A stretch of 60,000 nucleotides of DNA from Adiantum capillus-veneris (GCA_014529385.2 CM043962.1:47045098-47105097); one strand, 5' to 3'; shown: positions 34,484 through 46,677, numbered from the stretch's first letter. Notes: generated by a model not told the origin, from the sequence alone. Numbers and translations are program-made.

Positions 34484-35630
34484 TGCACGCACCACGTGTG
34501 CAACAGATATACCTTCAGACCTTCTTTAGACAAGTGCATTGAGACAGGCATCAAGAAAAGCCTTTGAATTAAATGTGCCTGGCAAAAACATTCTGGCTTA
34601 CCAGTGGCAATTATGGCCTCTCCTGGGGAGAGCACGCCAGTAGGGGGGCGCATGAAACAGCTCTTGGGTGCAGTAGTTTGAAACTATAATCACAATAAAT
34701 TTGCATCAGAACCGCCCACAAAATGTTGTGAATAATGCAGTGATACAGACATAGCTGTTAATTGAGGAAGTTAGCCATGAAATGGGCAATACATGACAAG
34801 CAGTGCACTAACCTTGAAAGCAACATTGGAGCGACTAATATTCCGTATTCTTACAGCACTTGTTGATTGTTTGCCAGGCTCATCTGGACAAGAAAAGCAC
34901 ACAGTAGAGTAGGCCTACATTTGGTTAGAATGCTAAAAACTTAGTGATAGCACCCAAAAGGGTTCCCCTACTTAGCAACAAACTCTAGCATCCTCATCAT
35001 TTAGGACCACCAGAATTGAACCTTTCAACAGCTTTACAAGGTTATAACAATGCACATTCTGAAAACTTCACCTCAAGCATATCCAAGTGTACAGTATGGT
35101 AAAAGACACTTACAAGGAAAGTAGAGTTTGTTGCTTGGCTCGAAACGCAGGCGCCGTCTTGAGACAAGAAGGGCTTTTAGAATCCTGGATGTTGCAGAAA
35201 TTTCGATATCAGTCGCAGCGACAGAGGGTAGGTCTGCAGGTGGGTACAAATGTCCAGATAGGGAAGATGCCTGGGCAGGCTGGACATGTCGCATTCCAAT
35301 TGGGTGGTGTGTGTTCTGCTGCTGCCATAAAGGCCGCTGACATAGGCTCATGCCCTTCCATCCACCTCTGTTGCCTCCCAGAGGAGAGCTTCCGGACAAG
35401 GAAGATGATGACAAAGATGATGATGCCGATGATACTGCCGTTGATAAGGCGCTTGATGATGTCCCAGTTGATGCTACCTCCTCTGCACTATTTGACTCCC
35501 GCACAACTTCCAATGCCGTTGTTATCGCTTGGGAAGCCTTGCTACAAACTCCCTTGTCTTGAGTCTTCGCATGATGAGCACCCTTCTCCTGGGTAACCCT
35601 AGTATCACTAGTACTCTTTGCTACCAGCAT
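32436..35630 (-). CDS. VAP/MSP-domain protein, plant vesicle-associated protein 4-like, seven coding exons
   Basis: Exons on the minus strand: 35,630-35,114; 34,883-34,813; 34,683-34,602; 33,954-33,824; 33,071-32,994; 32,739-32,620; 32,471-32,436 (TAG). Every intron is GT-AG and phases agree, giving 1,035 nt and 344 residues. Residues 1-150 are Ser-rich and low in complexity. An MSP (major sperm protein) domain follows, from RRRLRFEPSNKLYFPYEPGK at about 158 through the VAP consensus FQTTAPKSCFMRPPTGV near 200 to VAVEQILQVVLLD near 285. The tail has a QLERLK helix and ends VLEEWKQRKLARQQTK, as in Arabidopsis VAP4 proteins. VAPs bind FFAT-motif partners at ER contact sites. No C-terminal membrane span is present, as I recall for this subgroup. 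The ATG at 35,630 is the first in frame. A 5' UTR intron is possible. The reading is intact, so I treat it as functional. Confidence 0.92.
32930..32959. repeat. (CT)n microsatellite in intron 5 of the VAP gene
   Basis: Pure CT tract lying 34 bp inside the intron from the donor site of exon 5; it appears as GA in the sense strand. Confidence 0.85.
34274..34505 (+). mobile_element. Solo copia LTR in intron 3 of the VAP gene
   Basis: Starts TGTTGGGGCTAGAAGCC, like the C LTR (TGTTGGGGTATAAAGCCC), includes a GTGGTCGC block, and ends GTGCAACA. That gives TGTTG/CAACA termini and 232 bp. Flanks are CATAT on the left and GATAT on the right, a four-of-five target duplication. No internal sequence is present, so it is a solo LTR left by LTR-LTR recombination. 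It lies antisense to the gene and away from the splice sites (exon 3 starts 34,602). Its (AC)n and (CT)n runs (34,429-34,480) sit inside the LTR. Confidence 0.8.
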
Positions 35631-36970
35631 TGTGAAGATCCAGTGGCTTATATATGTATTTGGGTCAAGGAGAAGAGCCTTCAGCAGAGCTTAGAAAGGA
35701 GAATTGGTAGCTAGAAACACTTCCTGTTAATTCTATGCATTCATGAGACAAGGCATCAACCAAGAACAAAGGAATAGACCGCCCAAGCTGATTAGAGGTA
35801 GGGAAGCAACAAAGGAGATGAAGATGGCAAGTCCCCCGGGTTTTCTACACTTCCAATGCTACTCAATAGTCTCAATTACACAGAGTGAACGCTTCTAGAC
35901 AGGAAAAAATGCCAGTTTAACGACTAATCGCATTGGCGAAAACCGCAGAGGATTGACTTGGGGGCCTGTAGATTGTACATTGCCGAAAGAAAAGTAGAAG
36001 AATGGCCAGATGAAAGGCTGCTCATCTGCAGAAGAACGCGATAAAGACTAGAGCTCTCAGCTGGGTTAAGAGGAAGGGCCTTCAATGCGCAAATCAGTAC
36101 TCGGACAGAATGATTACATGAAGCATAATCATTACAAGTGCGTACCGAAAGCCAAAAACACAGCACACCATTTGGATGAGAATTACCAATGATTGAAGGT
36201 GCGCAATGTCGAGATGAAGCCAGCAGGGTCACAGCTCATATTGCTGAAAAAGGAGAGGCAAGCTTTTACGGAAGACGGAGATCAGTCAAGGCGGTAAACT
36301 TTGAAGAGAGTAAAGGTGATCCTGGAGATGGCAGAGAGCTTGACAGAAAACTGATGGTACTAGGCCTACATACTCGGCAGTACGGGTCACTTCGCACAAA
36401 AATCGAATACATCATGTGGACACTGGACATGTATGTCAGCAATTTTGTTGAGCGCCCATCAAAACCACAAAATGAGATCCTAAACTCCTAATTGGGGATG
36501 GCCGACAGCCTGAGAGGCATCTGAGCAGCAAAATCCAGATTCCTTTGATGATTTTGATCTGACAAGGTAAGGCAACATGTAAAATGTGATGGGCGAGGGC
36601 CGCGAGGTCGCGACTCGCGAGTCTGCGAGAGGCCAAGACTCCAAGAGCACAGCACACAGCGTAGCGAGGACAGAAGCGAATGTATTAAAACAACAAGAGG
36701 AGAGAAAGCTTGCAGCTGCGAATCTGTATGAGAGAGAGAGAGAGAGAGTCGAAACTCGAAAGTGGAGAGAGCTAGAGCGAAATTCGAATCTGTGTGCAAT
36801 TTGGGACGCCGACGCGATCATCGGCCAGCTATGGCGACTGGCGAGCTTTAAGATATAGGGGGGTCGGTAAGAGTAGGTAGCCAGAACAGCCTCAGCACTT
36901 TTCGTCTGGAAAGAGGGACAGTTCTGTTGGGCGCCCAAACAATTGGCAATTTGGCGGCCGAGTGACTGAG
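35631..36970 (-). promoter_or_regulatory. 5' UTR and promoter region of the VAP gene
   Basis: Upstream of the ATG there is no other gene for over 3 kb. At 36,590-36,970 the sequence is GC- and CpG-rich, unlike the TE-laden surroundings, with a GA tract at 36,730-36,748 that reads as a (CT)n pyrimidine patch in the sense direction. Such patches are common near plant transcription starts. I infer that transcription starts in this interval, possibly with a 5' UTR intron. No TATA box was convincingly placed. Confidence 0.45.
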
Positions 36971-37006
36971 TCGCTAGAGTGCGACCCGGGTGAATTGGTG
37001 AGCTTC

Positions 37007-37309
37007 CAAGTTCCCTTCAAAGTTCATCCTATGATGCAAGACCACACATATCCACATCCTAAGGTACCTTTCCCATGGAGAGGAGGCACAGAGGTGGAGC
37101 AGGACGGCAACCAGTTCACAACCACGAACCGGGAACTAAGCAAGAAACCCACCATGGAAACAGAATTAATTGGCAACCGGTTGCACACATGTTGCCAACC
37201 AGCGCCTCACGTGAACTGCACCCAAGTTCCCTTCAAAGTTCATCCTATGATGCAAGACCACACATATGCACATCCTAAGGTACCTTTCCCATGCAGAGGA
37301 GGCACAGAG
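37007..37309. repeat. 87-bp direct repeat upstream of the VAP gene
   Basis: CAAGTTCCCTTCAAAGTTC to GGCACAGAG at 37,007-37,093 recurs at 37,223-37,309, exactly 216 bp away, with two differences seen. The spacer between them is unrelated to the repeat. Confidence 0.9.
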
Positions 37310-38060
37310 TTTACCTGTCACCATACCTCCGGAGGCTTGGTGTTTTAACTCTGTCAAAAAGGGCAAAGTTATCTCTATCCCTACGTGTCGAGTTCAACGT
37401 TCACGCAGCAAGCAAACAACAAACAAATGGGATTGTTAATGCAAGCAAAAGCCCTGCTTGCCAATGTGTGAAACTCCTCTTTATCTGCTCGACAAAGGCT
37501 GCAACAGCTAGTTTTACTCGTCATATAGGAGATTCGCACAGGCGGGGTTTGACCCCAGCCCCTCACAAAAGAATTGCATTCGCATGGGGGTGGGGTAGAG
37601 CATGGCATCATGGCACGAGGAATCTTTTTCTCCTGTAGCGCTTTTACAGGGGCCCATCGAGTGCATGGCCTTGGCATTGAAGTTGAACGATTGTGCAAGC
37701 GGGCATGTACATCATCGAAAGCTCCTAGCAGCAAGCACGGGGTGCAGGCAGTTTCCCTTACTACCACGTGGAGCAACTCTGCTCCGTGTGAATACATTAT
37801 CTTAGTTCGGCAGTGTTATGGCGAGCGTTGGGTAGGGGTAGCCAAGGCGGGGGTAGCACCTCCACGTGCGGATGCGCCCATATTCTCGAAAACAAAACTC
37901 TCTTGGAAGCAAAATGGCAGAGTTGGGCTTGAAGGACACCGTTTGGAGAGAGGCAACAAATGCAAGCCCTTGCATGCGAAGGCATTCTAAAATATCACAT
38001 ATAGAGTGAGAAGCCCAAACTATTATGCACTAGCCTGGAGGCACCGCCTCTAGCAGCGAC

Positions 38061-38123
<63 letters not shown>

Positions 38124-38880
38124 CGTCCTCCTATGTCGGAGGGGGCAGAATCCTCCCCCAGTTATAGATCGTATTGATTCTCTTCACCTCTCTTTTAGTG
38201 TTCCTTCAAACATCTAAGAGGGCTCCCCAATAGACCCTTTAGAGGCGCCTTTGGAGGGCTCTTGAAGAAAGTAAGAGCAGTCATGTACACTGTTGTGAGC
38301 TCGTAACGCTTTGTCTGCAAGTTGTTGTAACAATTTCATTGGGGGGTGCTTCAACCCACCCCCAGACCAAAGAAACACCTTTTGACAGGGTATCGCCAAT
38401 TGAGGGCCAATTATTACCTACTACACGTCACACAATTGTCGCCACCTCTTCAAAAAAAAGTGATCGCTTAATGTTGTATGGGGCACTCATTCTTCCTGCG
38501 ATAGCCCTCTACCGACTACATGGCCCTCCTCATTAGTGAACATATGGGAGAGTGATCTAATGGTAATAATTGTATAGCAACTACTTTTGAAGCAGATGAG
38601 ATCTATGGCACATAGTGAGAGTAGAGGGCTTTGAATGCGGCACACCACATATTAATTGAATTGGGTGATAACTACCAATGATGAAATAGGCCACTTGGTG
38701 GTGGGTAGGTGGGCAACATGATAAGAGGATGCCTAGTAGTAGATTGAATTAGCACCAAACCTTGATACAGATAGAGAGGGAACTGAAGAGAAGAAACCAA
38801 AGAAGATCATAAAGGAAAGAGCAACAAGCATGCATGCTTGTCCACTGATCGCACCTCTTCTAGTCAAGCCAAGGAGAGAA
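37310..38880. other. No recognised gene; (CT)n tract
   Basis: Open frames on both strands (for example 37,381-37,797 and 37,574-37,990) overlap one another and match nothing known. A pure (CT)n tract occupies 38,063-38,116. A TTTGACCCCAGCCCCTC block near 37,547 recalls a degenerate pol III B box, but no tRNA-like structure was found. Confidence 0.45.
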
Positions 38881-39882
38881 AGAAACCTAAGTGTGGTATG
38901 GCCAAGGTTTGAATACCATGTCTCCCCAAACTAAAAGATGTGCATTGAAAGAGGCGAGAGCCACTAGTGTTGCATCCAATGCATCTTTTCAATTTTCTCC
39001 AATTATACAACAAGTCAACGTGGAGAATGCCATGATTGGCAAGCTTTGGTTGGTCTTGGTTATGTTGAGACAGGGAAATGATATAATGCATCCTAATCCT
39101 ATTGCATATACAAGGAATCTCCCATTATCTTTGACAAATGGCAAAGTGAAGTACTTGGCTAATGTATTGCATGTGAAGTAGGTGCCTATTGGGCAAATGG
39201 TTGAACAAGGTTTGCAGCTCGTGTTTAATCATGATGGTCTATATGTAGAAGGATACAAGAAGAATGGAAGGCTCATTGCACAAGGTAAAATGGTGGGGCA
39301 AATTTTTCACTATTGATGTAGATGTATCTAAAATTAAAGTTGTCATATTTGCATAAGGGTCGGGAGTTTTTGCAAACATAGTCATTTGGCATATGCATAT
39401 CGGACATGCAAATGTGAAAAGACTAAAAACTATGCAAAGTTGGGAGCTTGTGATAGGGTTGCCAACATTTAGTATGGCTACAACACATAAGGTTTGTGAG
39501 GCCTATCAGTTTGGAGAGCAAGTAAAGGCATTTGTTTCCTCATGGTAGCATGTAAGTACAGTGCTACTTGAAATCAAATAGAGGGGGAGGGTACTTCTCT
39601 CATGAGTTTAGTAGTTTTTAAAACAAGCATGGAATTTAGAGGTAATTTTTATGTAGGTATAGTGCCTAGGAAAATGAAGTTGCTAAGTGGAAGAGCAAGC
39701 ATATTGCAAAATTTATAAGGGCAATGATAAATGAGAAGAATATACCTCGTAGCTGTTGGGACGAAGCAGTTTCTATGGTTGTATACATTATGAACATGAC
39801 ACCCCATGTTGTTGTGCATAAAATGACACCCTAGGAGAAGTTAACTGACAAAAAATCTAATTTGGCACACATTAAAGTGTTT

Positions 39883-40114
39883 ACATGTATTGCTTATGTA
39901 CATATGTTGGGTGAGTTGCGAACAAAGTCGGACCTAAAAGCTGAAAAATGTTTGTTCATTGGTTATTCTTTTAAGAAAAAAGGGCATGAGTGTTATAAAC
40001 ATGTATTGCTTATGTACATGTGTTGGGTGAGTTGCGAACAAAGTCGGACCTAAAAGCTGAAAAATGTTTGTTCATTGGTTATTCTTTTAAGAAAAAAGGG
40101 CATGAGTGCTATAA
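39883..40114 (+). repeat. 116-bp tandem duplication in relic E
   Basis: Two nearly identical 116-bp units, 39,883-39,998 and 39,999-40,114, each starting ACATGTATTGCTTATGTAC and ending in TATAAAC. The unit is not a multiple of three, so it shifts frame; the peptide LRTKSDLKAEKCLFIGYS appears in both. The few differences suggest it arose after the element had died. Confidence 0.9.
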
Positions 40115-40319
40115 ACATGTCATCCATCAAGTGAGGGTGAGTAGAGATGTGCTTTTGGATGAATTGAATCGTTGGTATGCATATATAAAAGATGATTGTG
40201 GGGCCGATGTAAAGAAGAACGTGGTTGCAAAAAATGAACGTGCACAATCACAGATTTTGAATGGACAACAGGGATCCCTAGTTCAAGCCATGTTGAGAAT
40301 CCATGGAGTGGCATGCTGC

Positions 40320-40321
<2 letters not shown>

Positions 40322-40362
<41 letters not shown>
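40322..40362. repeat. (GA)n microsatellite in relic E
   Basis: Pure GA tract interrupting the decayed region between integrase and RT. Confidence 0.9.
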
Positions 40363-40365
<3 letters not shown>

Positions 40366-41090
40366 CATTTGAATGCCCATCATGATGATGGTGATTCATT
40401 GGAGCAAAGTCTTCATGAGGAGTTCGGTAAAAAAAATAATTGAAGACTTTGGATACACGAAGGATGCTTGCAAAAAATGGGGCACTTGGAAATGATCCTA
40501 GGGACATGGGAGAGCATGCACATATTTTGACTTATGACAATTATGTGGCTCACCATTGTGCATATATAGTGACAATTGTGCAAGATGCAGACCCTACTTT
40601 TTTTAGAATGATTTTTGAGATCCAATGTCGGATCAAGCTATGGATGAGGAGATGGTTGCCCTTGATGCTACTTGGATTTGGTCCCATTTCAAAAAAGGAA
40701 AAGTGATTGGATGCAAATGTTTTTAGGATACAAAACACAATGCAAATGGCTCATTGAGCAAGTACAAAGCTAGATTGACCCACGAAGCGGTATGCACATA
40801 ATTATGGTGTTGATCATGAGGAGGCATTCAAACTGGGCCCAAGATGGCTATTGTCCATACTATGATTGTAATGGCTACAACAAAAGATTGGATACTACAT
40901 CATATGGATGTGAAAAGTGTATTCTTACATGGTGACTTGCAAGAAGAGGTATATATGGAGTAGCCACATGGATGTGGGGATGTGAGACATCCGAAGTACG
41001 GACATAAGATTATAAAAAGCACTTTGTGGGCTAAAGCAATCACCTAGAGCTAGGCATGAGAGGATTGCAACCTATTTTGTTAGTATTAGT

Positions 41091-41740
41091 CTTTGTATGG
41101 TTGATATAGAACTATAAGACATTGGGGACTAGCACATGCACATCTCCACGGACACACACCACAGTATATAGGCAGGTTCAGTGAAACCAAAACATCTTGA
41201 TTTTCCACATTGTTGTCCCTTTGCAATCTCTTTGTGTAGTCGGACTATATCCAACATAGTGTGTAGACTCTATTTATAACTCACTTGAGTATTTCAAATG
41301 AGTTACCACAACTAAGAGGTGTTTAAATTACTGATCAGGTTTTAAACTTTCTGGAGGTATTGGAACATACAAGAATACCTCTTCTCAACTTTCCATGAAA
41401 GTTACATGTTTCATCAGCAAAGATTAAGTCCTTGACTTGCTATCGTTTCTCATCAATAAACAACCCCACCATAACTCATGATCGAAGTTGCTGGAAGATT
41501 CCAACAACAATGGAAACTAATTGTGTAAGGAAGGTTCCAAGGAGAATTTTTGTCTTTGTAATGGAAACTGGTTGTAATGTTTTTGCCCAAAATCCATACC
41601 CCACGATAATCTTGTAATTCTAAAGAAATCAAGGTAATAAACCCAAGTTGTAATTATTGCAGCAAATTTAGCCTTTGAACATAAAACCCAAAGGCATGGT
41701 ATAAAAAGAAACTTTGTAAAGTTTTGAAGGATCACCATTA
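41091..41740. other. Unassigned spacer between relic E and the chromovirus
   Basis: No coding signal. It is the left insertion flank of the chromovirus; its last five bases, TTACT, are the target duplication. Confidence 0.45.
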
Positions 41741-41745
41741 TTACT

Positions 41746-43362
41746 TGTAATGGAAATGGCCTATGAACTTTGAGAGTAGTGGAATTAGGAAATTAGATAA
41801 AGCACTTTTGTGAGATTACTTTTGTGAGCATAGCGGATGAACTTCATTGATGGTAGCCACATAAACATGGTACTTAGTTAACTTGGCATGAAGAATACTT
41901 TTGCAAGAGAGAGAGTTTAGAGAACATGACAACAATTGAGGACATGATTCATACGGAGCCGGTCCCCCCTCCAATAGGCATTTGTATTATAGTTTCTCCC
42001 ATCAAGAGAGACTTGGTACAATACAATCTTTGTGTTCCTTGTGACCTTGGTGATGCAATGAAGATGGAAAGATTCATGCATCACAAGCATAACATAAACT
42101 TTGTAGAAATCATAAACATAGACATAAAGCCTCCACAAAATGAGTGTATGTGTGGTGTATATCCCCCTAGCACCCCCCTTGCTTGCTTGGGGCGAGTTGC
42201 AACTTTTCCACATGCTGCAAGCTCATTGGACCCCTCTCCCCCTAGCCAATCACATGCAGCATGCAGTCAAGTACATGGGTAGTCTTTTGACAAGTGTCCT
42301 CCTTACCCTTTAGAGAGAGAGAGCTTGAAAATATCTAGATATTTGTTGGATGGAACTAGAAGCTCATTGGATCCCTTTAGCCCAACCAATAGCATTTAAG
42401 CACACCATGTGGTTAAGCTTAGTGAGAGTCTGACATGTGTCCCATGTGTCCTTTTAGAAAAGGGGGTGCCCCTTGGGTGAGTGGAAGGTTAAGTCAAAGA
42501 TTCCCCTAACTTTGGGACTTTTATGCATAGGAAGCTTCTCAAGCAACTTCCTCATTAAGTGTGTAGGGTCTCTTTTAGACTCAAGCATCTTACCCCCCCA
42601 TGCATAGGAAGCTTCTCAAGCAACTTCCTCATTAAGTGTGTAAGGTCTCTTTTTGACTCAAGCATCTTACCCCCCCATGCATAGGAAGCTTCTCAAGCAA
42701 CTTCCTCATTAAGTGTGTAGGGTCTCTTTTTGACTCAAGCATCTTACCCCCCATGCATAGGAAGCTTTTCAAGCAACTTCCTCATTAAGTATGACAAGTA
42801 CGTCAAGTACCTTAGTCATCAAGCATGACAAGCACCTTAGGTGGAGTTCCCACCTCAATCTCAGCCCTAGTTTGCCTAAGGTCAAAGGCAAGTTTAGGTC
42901 GGGTTCCCACCTGAGCACAATCCTAGCTTGCTTAAGGTCAAAGACAAGTTTAGGTTGGGTTCCCACCTCAAGCTCAACCCTAGCTTTCTTAAGGTCAAAG
43001 GACTTACTATTGAAGGTCTTTAATGAAGCTAACCCTAAGGTCTTTTAAGCTCCATTAGATGCACGTTTCTCTTTGATAGACTACCTCCTTTTGGACCCAT
43101 ATTGAGATGTAACCATCTCTCCTCTTGGTCCCCTGCTCTGAGATAAGTCTAGAAGTACTTATTGCACATTTCTCTTTGGTAGACCATCTCCTTTTGGACC
43201 CGTATTGAGATGCAACCATCTCTCCTTTTGGTCCCCTGCTGAGATAGATCTAGAAGCACATGTCTCAATTCCAACTCTTGTTCCCGTTTATTCTCCCAAA
43301 TTAAATGATCAGTTTAATATGAGAAAATCATTTGGGTAAGCTATATATTAGATTTTATGACA
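41746..43362 (-). mobile_element. 3' LTR of the chromovirus
   Basis: 1,617 bp, plus-strand edges TGTAATGG and TTTTATGACA. Compared with the 5' LTR it lacks about 300 bp matching 50,545-50,850 but carries one more copy of a 77-bp internal repeat. Confidence 0.9.
42524..42790 (-). repeat. Internal 77-bp tandem repeat of the 3' LTR
   Basis: Units start TGCATAGGAAGCTT at 42,524, 42,601, 42,678 and 42,754; the first two are 77 bp, the third 76, the fourth partial. The 5' LTR has starts at 51,244, 51,321 and 51,397 only. Confidence 0.92.
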
Positions 43363-45614
43363 TTACCTCTCTCTTGAAATCATAGTCGTCCTCGACTATG
43401 AGGTAGAGAAGATAAGGCCTAGTCATTAGTCCATGTTACTTAGCGGGTAGAGGATCCCTTTTTACCCTTCGACATCATTCCAAGATGGATGACTAATCCA
43501 TTTGGTGCTTGGGAGACGTAGATGCCGCAAGCATGTATGCTCTTTAGTCCCTATCATACTTCCAAAGTAGAGTGACAAGTTCTACTTGGTGTTTGGGAGA
43601 CGTCGTCACCACAAACATGATTTTAAGCATGCATACTTATTAAATTTGTGCACAATAAAAAGAGAACTAGTTTTATAAGACAAAAACATTTCATTTGAAA
43701 TGCATTTTCATATGCTTACTCTAGTGCAACATTGTAAGCATTGACAAGGTTCATATTAACCTTAAGCTAGGTTCTTTGCATCTATCTAGCATCTTTAAAA
43801 GATTAATTCTTAAACTTAATAAGATATCGTCAGATATTGTTACCGTTTCTAAATACCTTGTCTTCATGTCATAGGATGGACTTAGGTTGAAGTACTTCTT
43901 GATCTTTGATTTTTGGAGGGTCTGCAACAACTATTGCTTCTTTTGGTGGCGCTCCTTTGTAAGGCTTATGTAGGTTCTCATGGAAAACATTGTGCATGAG
44001 TCAATGGTTGGGCAAATTCAATCAATGAGCCATCTCATTGACTGGCTTAAGAATTTTAAGGACCATAGTATCTTTTTGCTAGTTTAGCATCATACTCTTG
44101 GTGGTCTGTAGGACTCTTGCCCGTAGTATGCCTCAGATGAGCCTCGAGAAACTTTAGCAAGACCCAATCATTTTCCTTAAAGGCTAAGGCTCTTCTATGC
44201 TTGTTAGCAATAGCCCTTTTTGCCTTTGCTTTGAGATGGATATAACCTCTTTAATCTTTGGAAATGATTCTTGTGAGTCTCGGCTATATTCATTAGTACG
44301 CGAAGATCTTCCCATGTACTTTAAGTAGTAAGGGACTTTTGGATATTCCCTCTTTAACCTCGAAAGGTGCTTTCCCCATAGAAGTATGTACAATGTCATT
44401 GTACGCATACTCCATAAGAGGTAGGTACTTCTCTCATCGAGAACGTTGATCCACTTCCATGACATAGGCTTTTAGTAGATCAAGAATCGTTAGATTATTT
44501 ATTTCACTTTGGTCATCCATTTGTGGATAGACCAAAAGAGAAATTTAATCTACTTCCTAGATTCTCAAAGAGACCCTTCTAGAAATTACTAGTCATTCTA
44601 GGATTTTTGTCCGACACTATGGGTGTTGGAAAGCCATGATACTTGAAAATTTGAGAAATGAAGAGGGTTGCCATTTTATGTGCCTTAATAGTCTTTTTGA
44701 CAGGCATAGAGTTTGTTTTCTTTAAGCCTGTTGACTGAAACAATCCAAGTTCTTCCCTCGATCAAATTTCAACTTTTGGTATACCACGCATTTGAAACAT
44801 ACTCTTGTATGTTTACTTTTCATGGTAGACCAACAAAAATACATTTCTACTCCTTGAAGAGTAGACTATGATATCCCTCTTTGCCCCGCATAAGGAGAAG
44901 TATGGGATTCACTCATGACTTTCTTATTATACGGGTAAGTAACACATAGCCTATTGCCGTTTGGAAGATAGCCATCCTTCAAGGTGAATGGTTCTTTTTT
45001 CTTCTCTAATGCAAAGGCTGTAATTACATACTTAAAGTCTCGGTCAGTAGCATACTCATCTATCATAAAATATTGATCATTATGAGTTGCTATAGACACC
45101 ACATTTACCCTTGGTCATTTCTTGTAAAAGGGCATCAACCACTTGATTGTGCTTGCCAACAACGTGAGCAATATGAAATTTAAATCCAAAAGAAAAATTT
45201 TCCACCTCATTTTTTTGTCGGAAAGCTTGGTTTGTGTCATGAAGTTCTTGAGGCTTTGTGATCCATTCGTAGGATGAATGGAGTCCCCAAGAGATAGTGT
45301 TTCCACGTGTTTATGGCATATAGAATAGCTAGTAGCTCTTTTTCGTATTTGCCCAATACTCACTTATCAAAGTCAAGTCTTTGACTCTCATATGCTATGG
45401 CATTCCCTTCTTGAAGCAAAATAGCTCGAAGGCAATCACCACAAGCATCACATTGGACCTCAAATGTCCTTGAGAGATCTAATAGTGTGAGCACACGTTG
45501 AGAGATAAGCTTCTCCTTAAGCTTCTTGTACTTTTGCAGTCCATGAATACTTAACGTTCTTTTTTTGTTAAGCCATGTAATAGACCTGCTATTAGCAATG
45601 TTTTTTTTTTTTCA
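43363..45614 (-). pseudogene. Chromovirus pol, second part: RNase H, integrase, chromodomain-like end
   Basis: Reading leftwards from 45,614: FMKK-ANI and LNKK (the RT end), then RNase H (VQCDACGDCLRAILLQEGNA at about 45,440). The integrase zinc region is at 45,102-44,866 (FTLKDGYLPNGNRLCV, SHTSPYAGQRGI), and the later integrase at 44,465-44,184 (FPKIKEVISISKQRQK). Then FHENLHKPYKGAPPKE at about 43,970 and a chromodomain-like end (LQPKSIL, HEDKVFRNGNN, RYLIKFK, DARWMQ) at 43,900-43,770. Several stops and frameshifts. The frame joins across the solo LTR to the RT part at 47,274, which shows the two were once continuous. Confidence 0.8.
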
Positions 45615-45619
45615 TGAAG

Positions 45620-46642
45620 TGTAATGGAATTTTCCTATTCAATTTGAGAGTAGCGGAATTTAATGAGAGTACTTTCAAGAAATGATTTTGTGAGCATAGC
45701 GGGTTGACATAATTGAAGATAGCAACATAATCATAGCAATTAGTTAACTTGGCATAGACAATACTTTTGCAAGAGAGATAATTTAGAGAACATGACAACA
45801 GTTGAGGACTGGATTTATGTGGAACCGGTCCCCCCTCCAATAGGCATTTGTATTATGATTTCTCCCATAAAGGGAGACTTGTTACAATACATTCTTTGTG
45901 TTCCTTGTGACCTAGGTGAAGCAATGAAGATGGAAAGCTTCATGCATCACCATCATAGCATAACCTAAACTTGAAGAAAGCTTTAACTATACCAAGCCTC
46001 AGTCCCAAGACCTCAAACACCTTCGAAGGTGGAGAGAGCTAGCAGGGAATGAGGGTAGGGAAGAGGAAGAAGAAACATTTCATATGAGAAAGAGCTAGTT
46101 CCTCACTTATCATAACTCTTGTGCTAGCATACATAATAGCATAGTAATGAAGAAGAAATAGATGGCAAGCTCAAGCATTGAAGCATGGCTCTTGGATGGA
46201 TTTGCACTCCATAGCCAAGAGTGCTGGTGTAGGCTCTCAACCTCTACTTGCTTGCAGAAAGAGAGGGAGCTCTTGCACTTTGCATAGTACACAATGAGAG
46301 TGTTTGTGAGTGTGTGTGGGTGAGTATACCCCCTAAGCACCCCCCTAGCTTGCTTGGGTCGACCCCCCCTTGTAGCTCATGCTTGAAGCTCATTGGACCC
46401 CTCCAGGCCTAGTCAATCACAAGCAGAAGCCATTACAAGCAACAGGGATAGCCTTGGGACAAGTGTCCCCCTTTCCCCTTTGAGAGAGAGGACTTGATAA
46501 ATGAAAAATCAATTAATTAAATATCCTTTATTATCATTGGACCCCTTGGGTGGCCAACCAATAGGTTTCAGGCACACCATGAGGGCAACATGAGGAGGAA
46601 CTTGACAAGTGTCCTTGCTGCCTCTTCAAGCTGGGGCTTCCC

Positions 46643-46677
<35 letters not shown>

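Larger units (their letters stand above)
38891..41090 (+). pseudogene. Copia relic E: decayed gag-pol
   Basis: 38,891-39,300 reads as the end of gag and protease (LTNGKVKYLANVLHVK, QMVEQGLQLVFNHDGLY, YKKNGRLIAQGK), with the protease active site deleted. 39,380-39,510 is the integrase zinc region (IWHMHIGHANVKRLK, CEAYQFG). The first catalytic Asp region is missing. RGGGYFSHEFS at about 39,580 marks the second, and AHIKVFTCIAYVHMLGELRT to VRVSRDVLLDELNRWY the integrase end. From 40,860 to 41,090 decayed RT is visible (HHMDVKSVFLHGDLQEEVYME, ARHERIATYF). It is cut off there; the RT active site and RNase H are gone. Many stops and frameshifts. Its sequence is closer to other copia groups than to C or D. 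Confidence 0.8.

Noticed and set aside
35087-35596. 169-residue plus-strand frame
   Set aside because: Antisense shadow of VAP exon 1, whose GT donor and frame continuity support the minus strand.
36480-36938. 152-residue minus-strand frame upstream of VAP exon 1
   Set aside because: GC-rich promoter-like DNA with Ser/Leu runs from the CT tract; no homology and no splice link to exon 1 that keeps frame could be shown.
37540-37570. GGTTTGACCCC as a tRNA-like B box
   Set aside because: Degenerate and without any A box or tRNA fold.
41926-42282. 118-residue frame and its counterparts in other LTR copies (50,351; 50,604)
   Set aside because: It lies within the chromovirus LTR; the frame is not conserved between LTR copies.
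42524-42790. CRISPR-like regular repeats
   Set aside because: The 77-bp units are contiguous with no spacers, and they lie inside an LTR of a plant retrotransposon.
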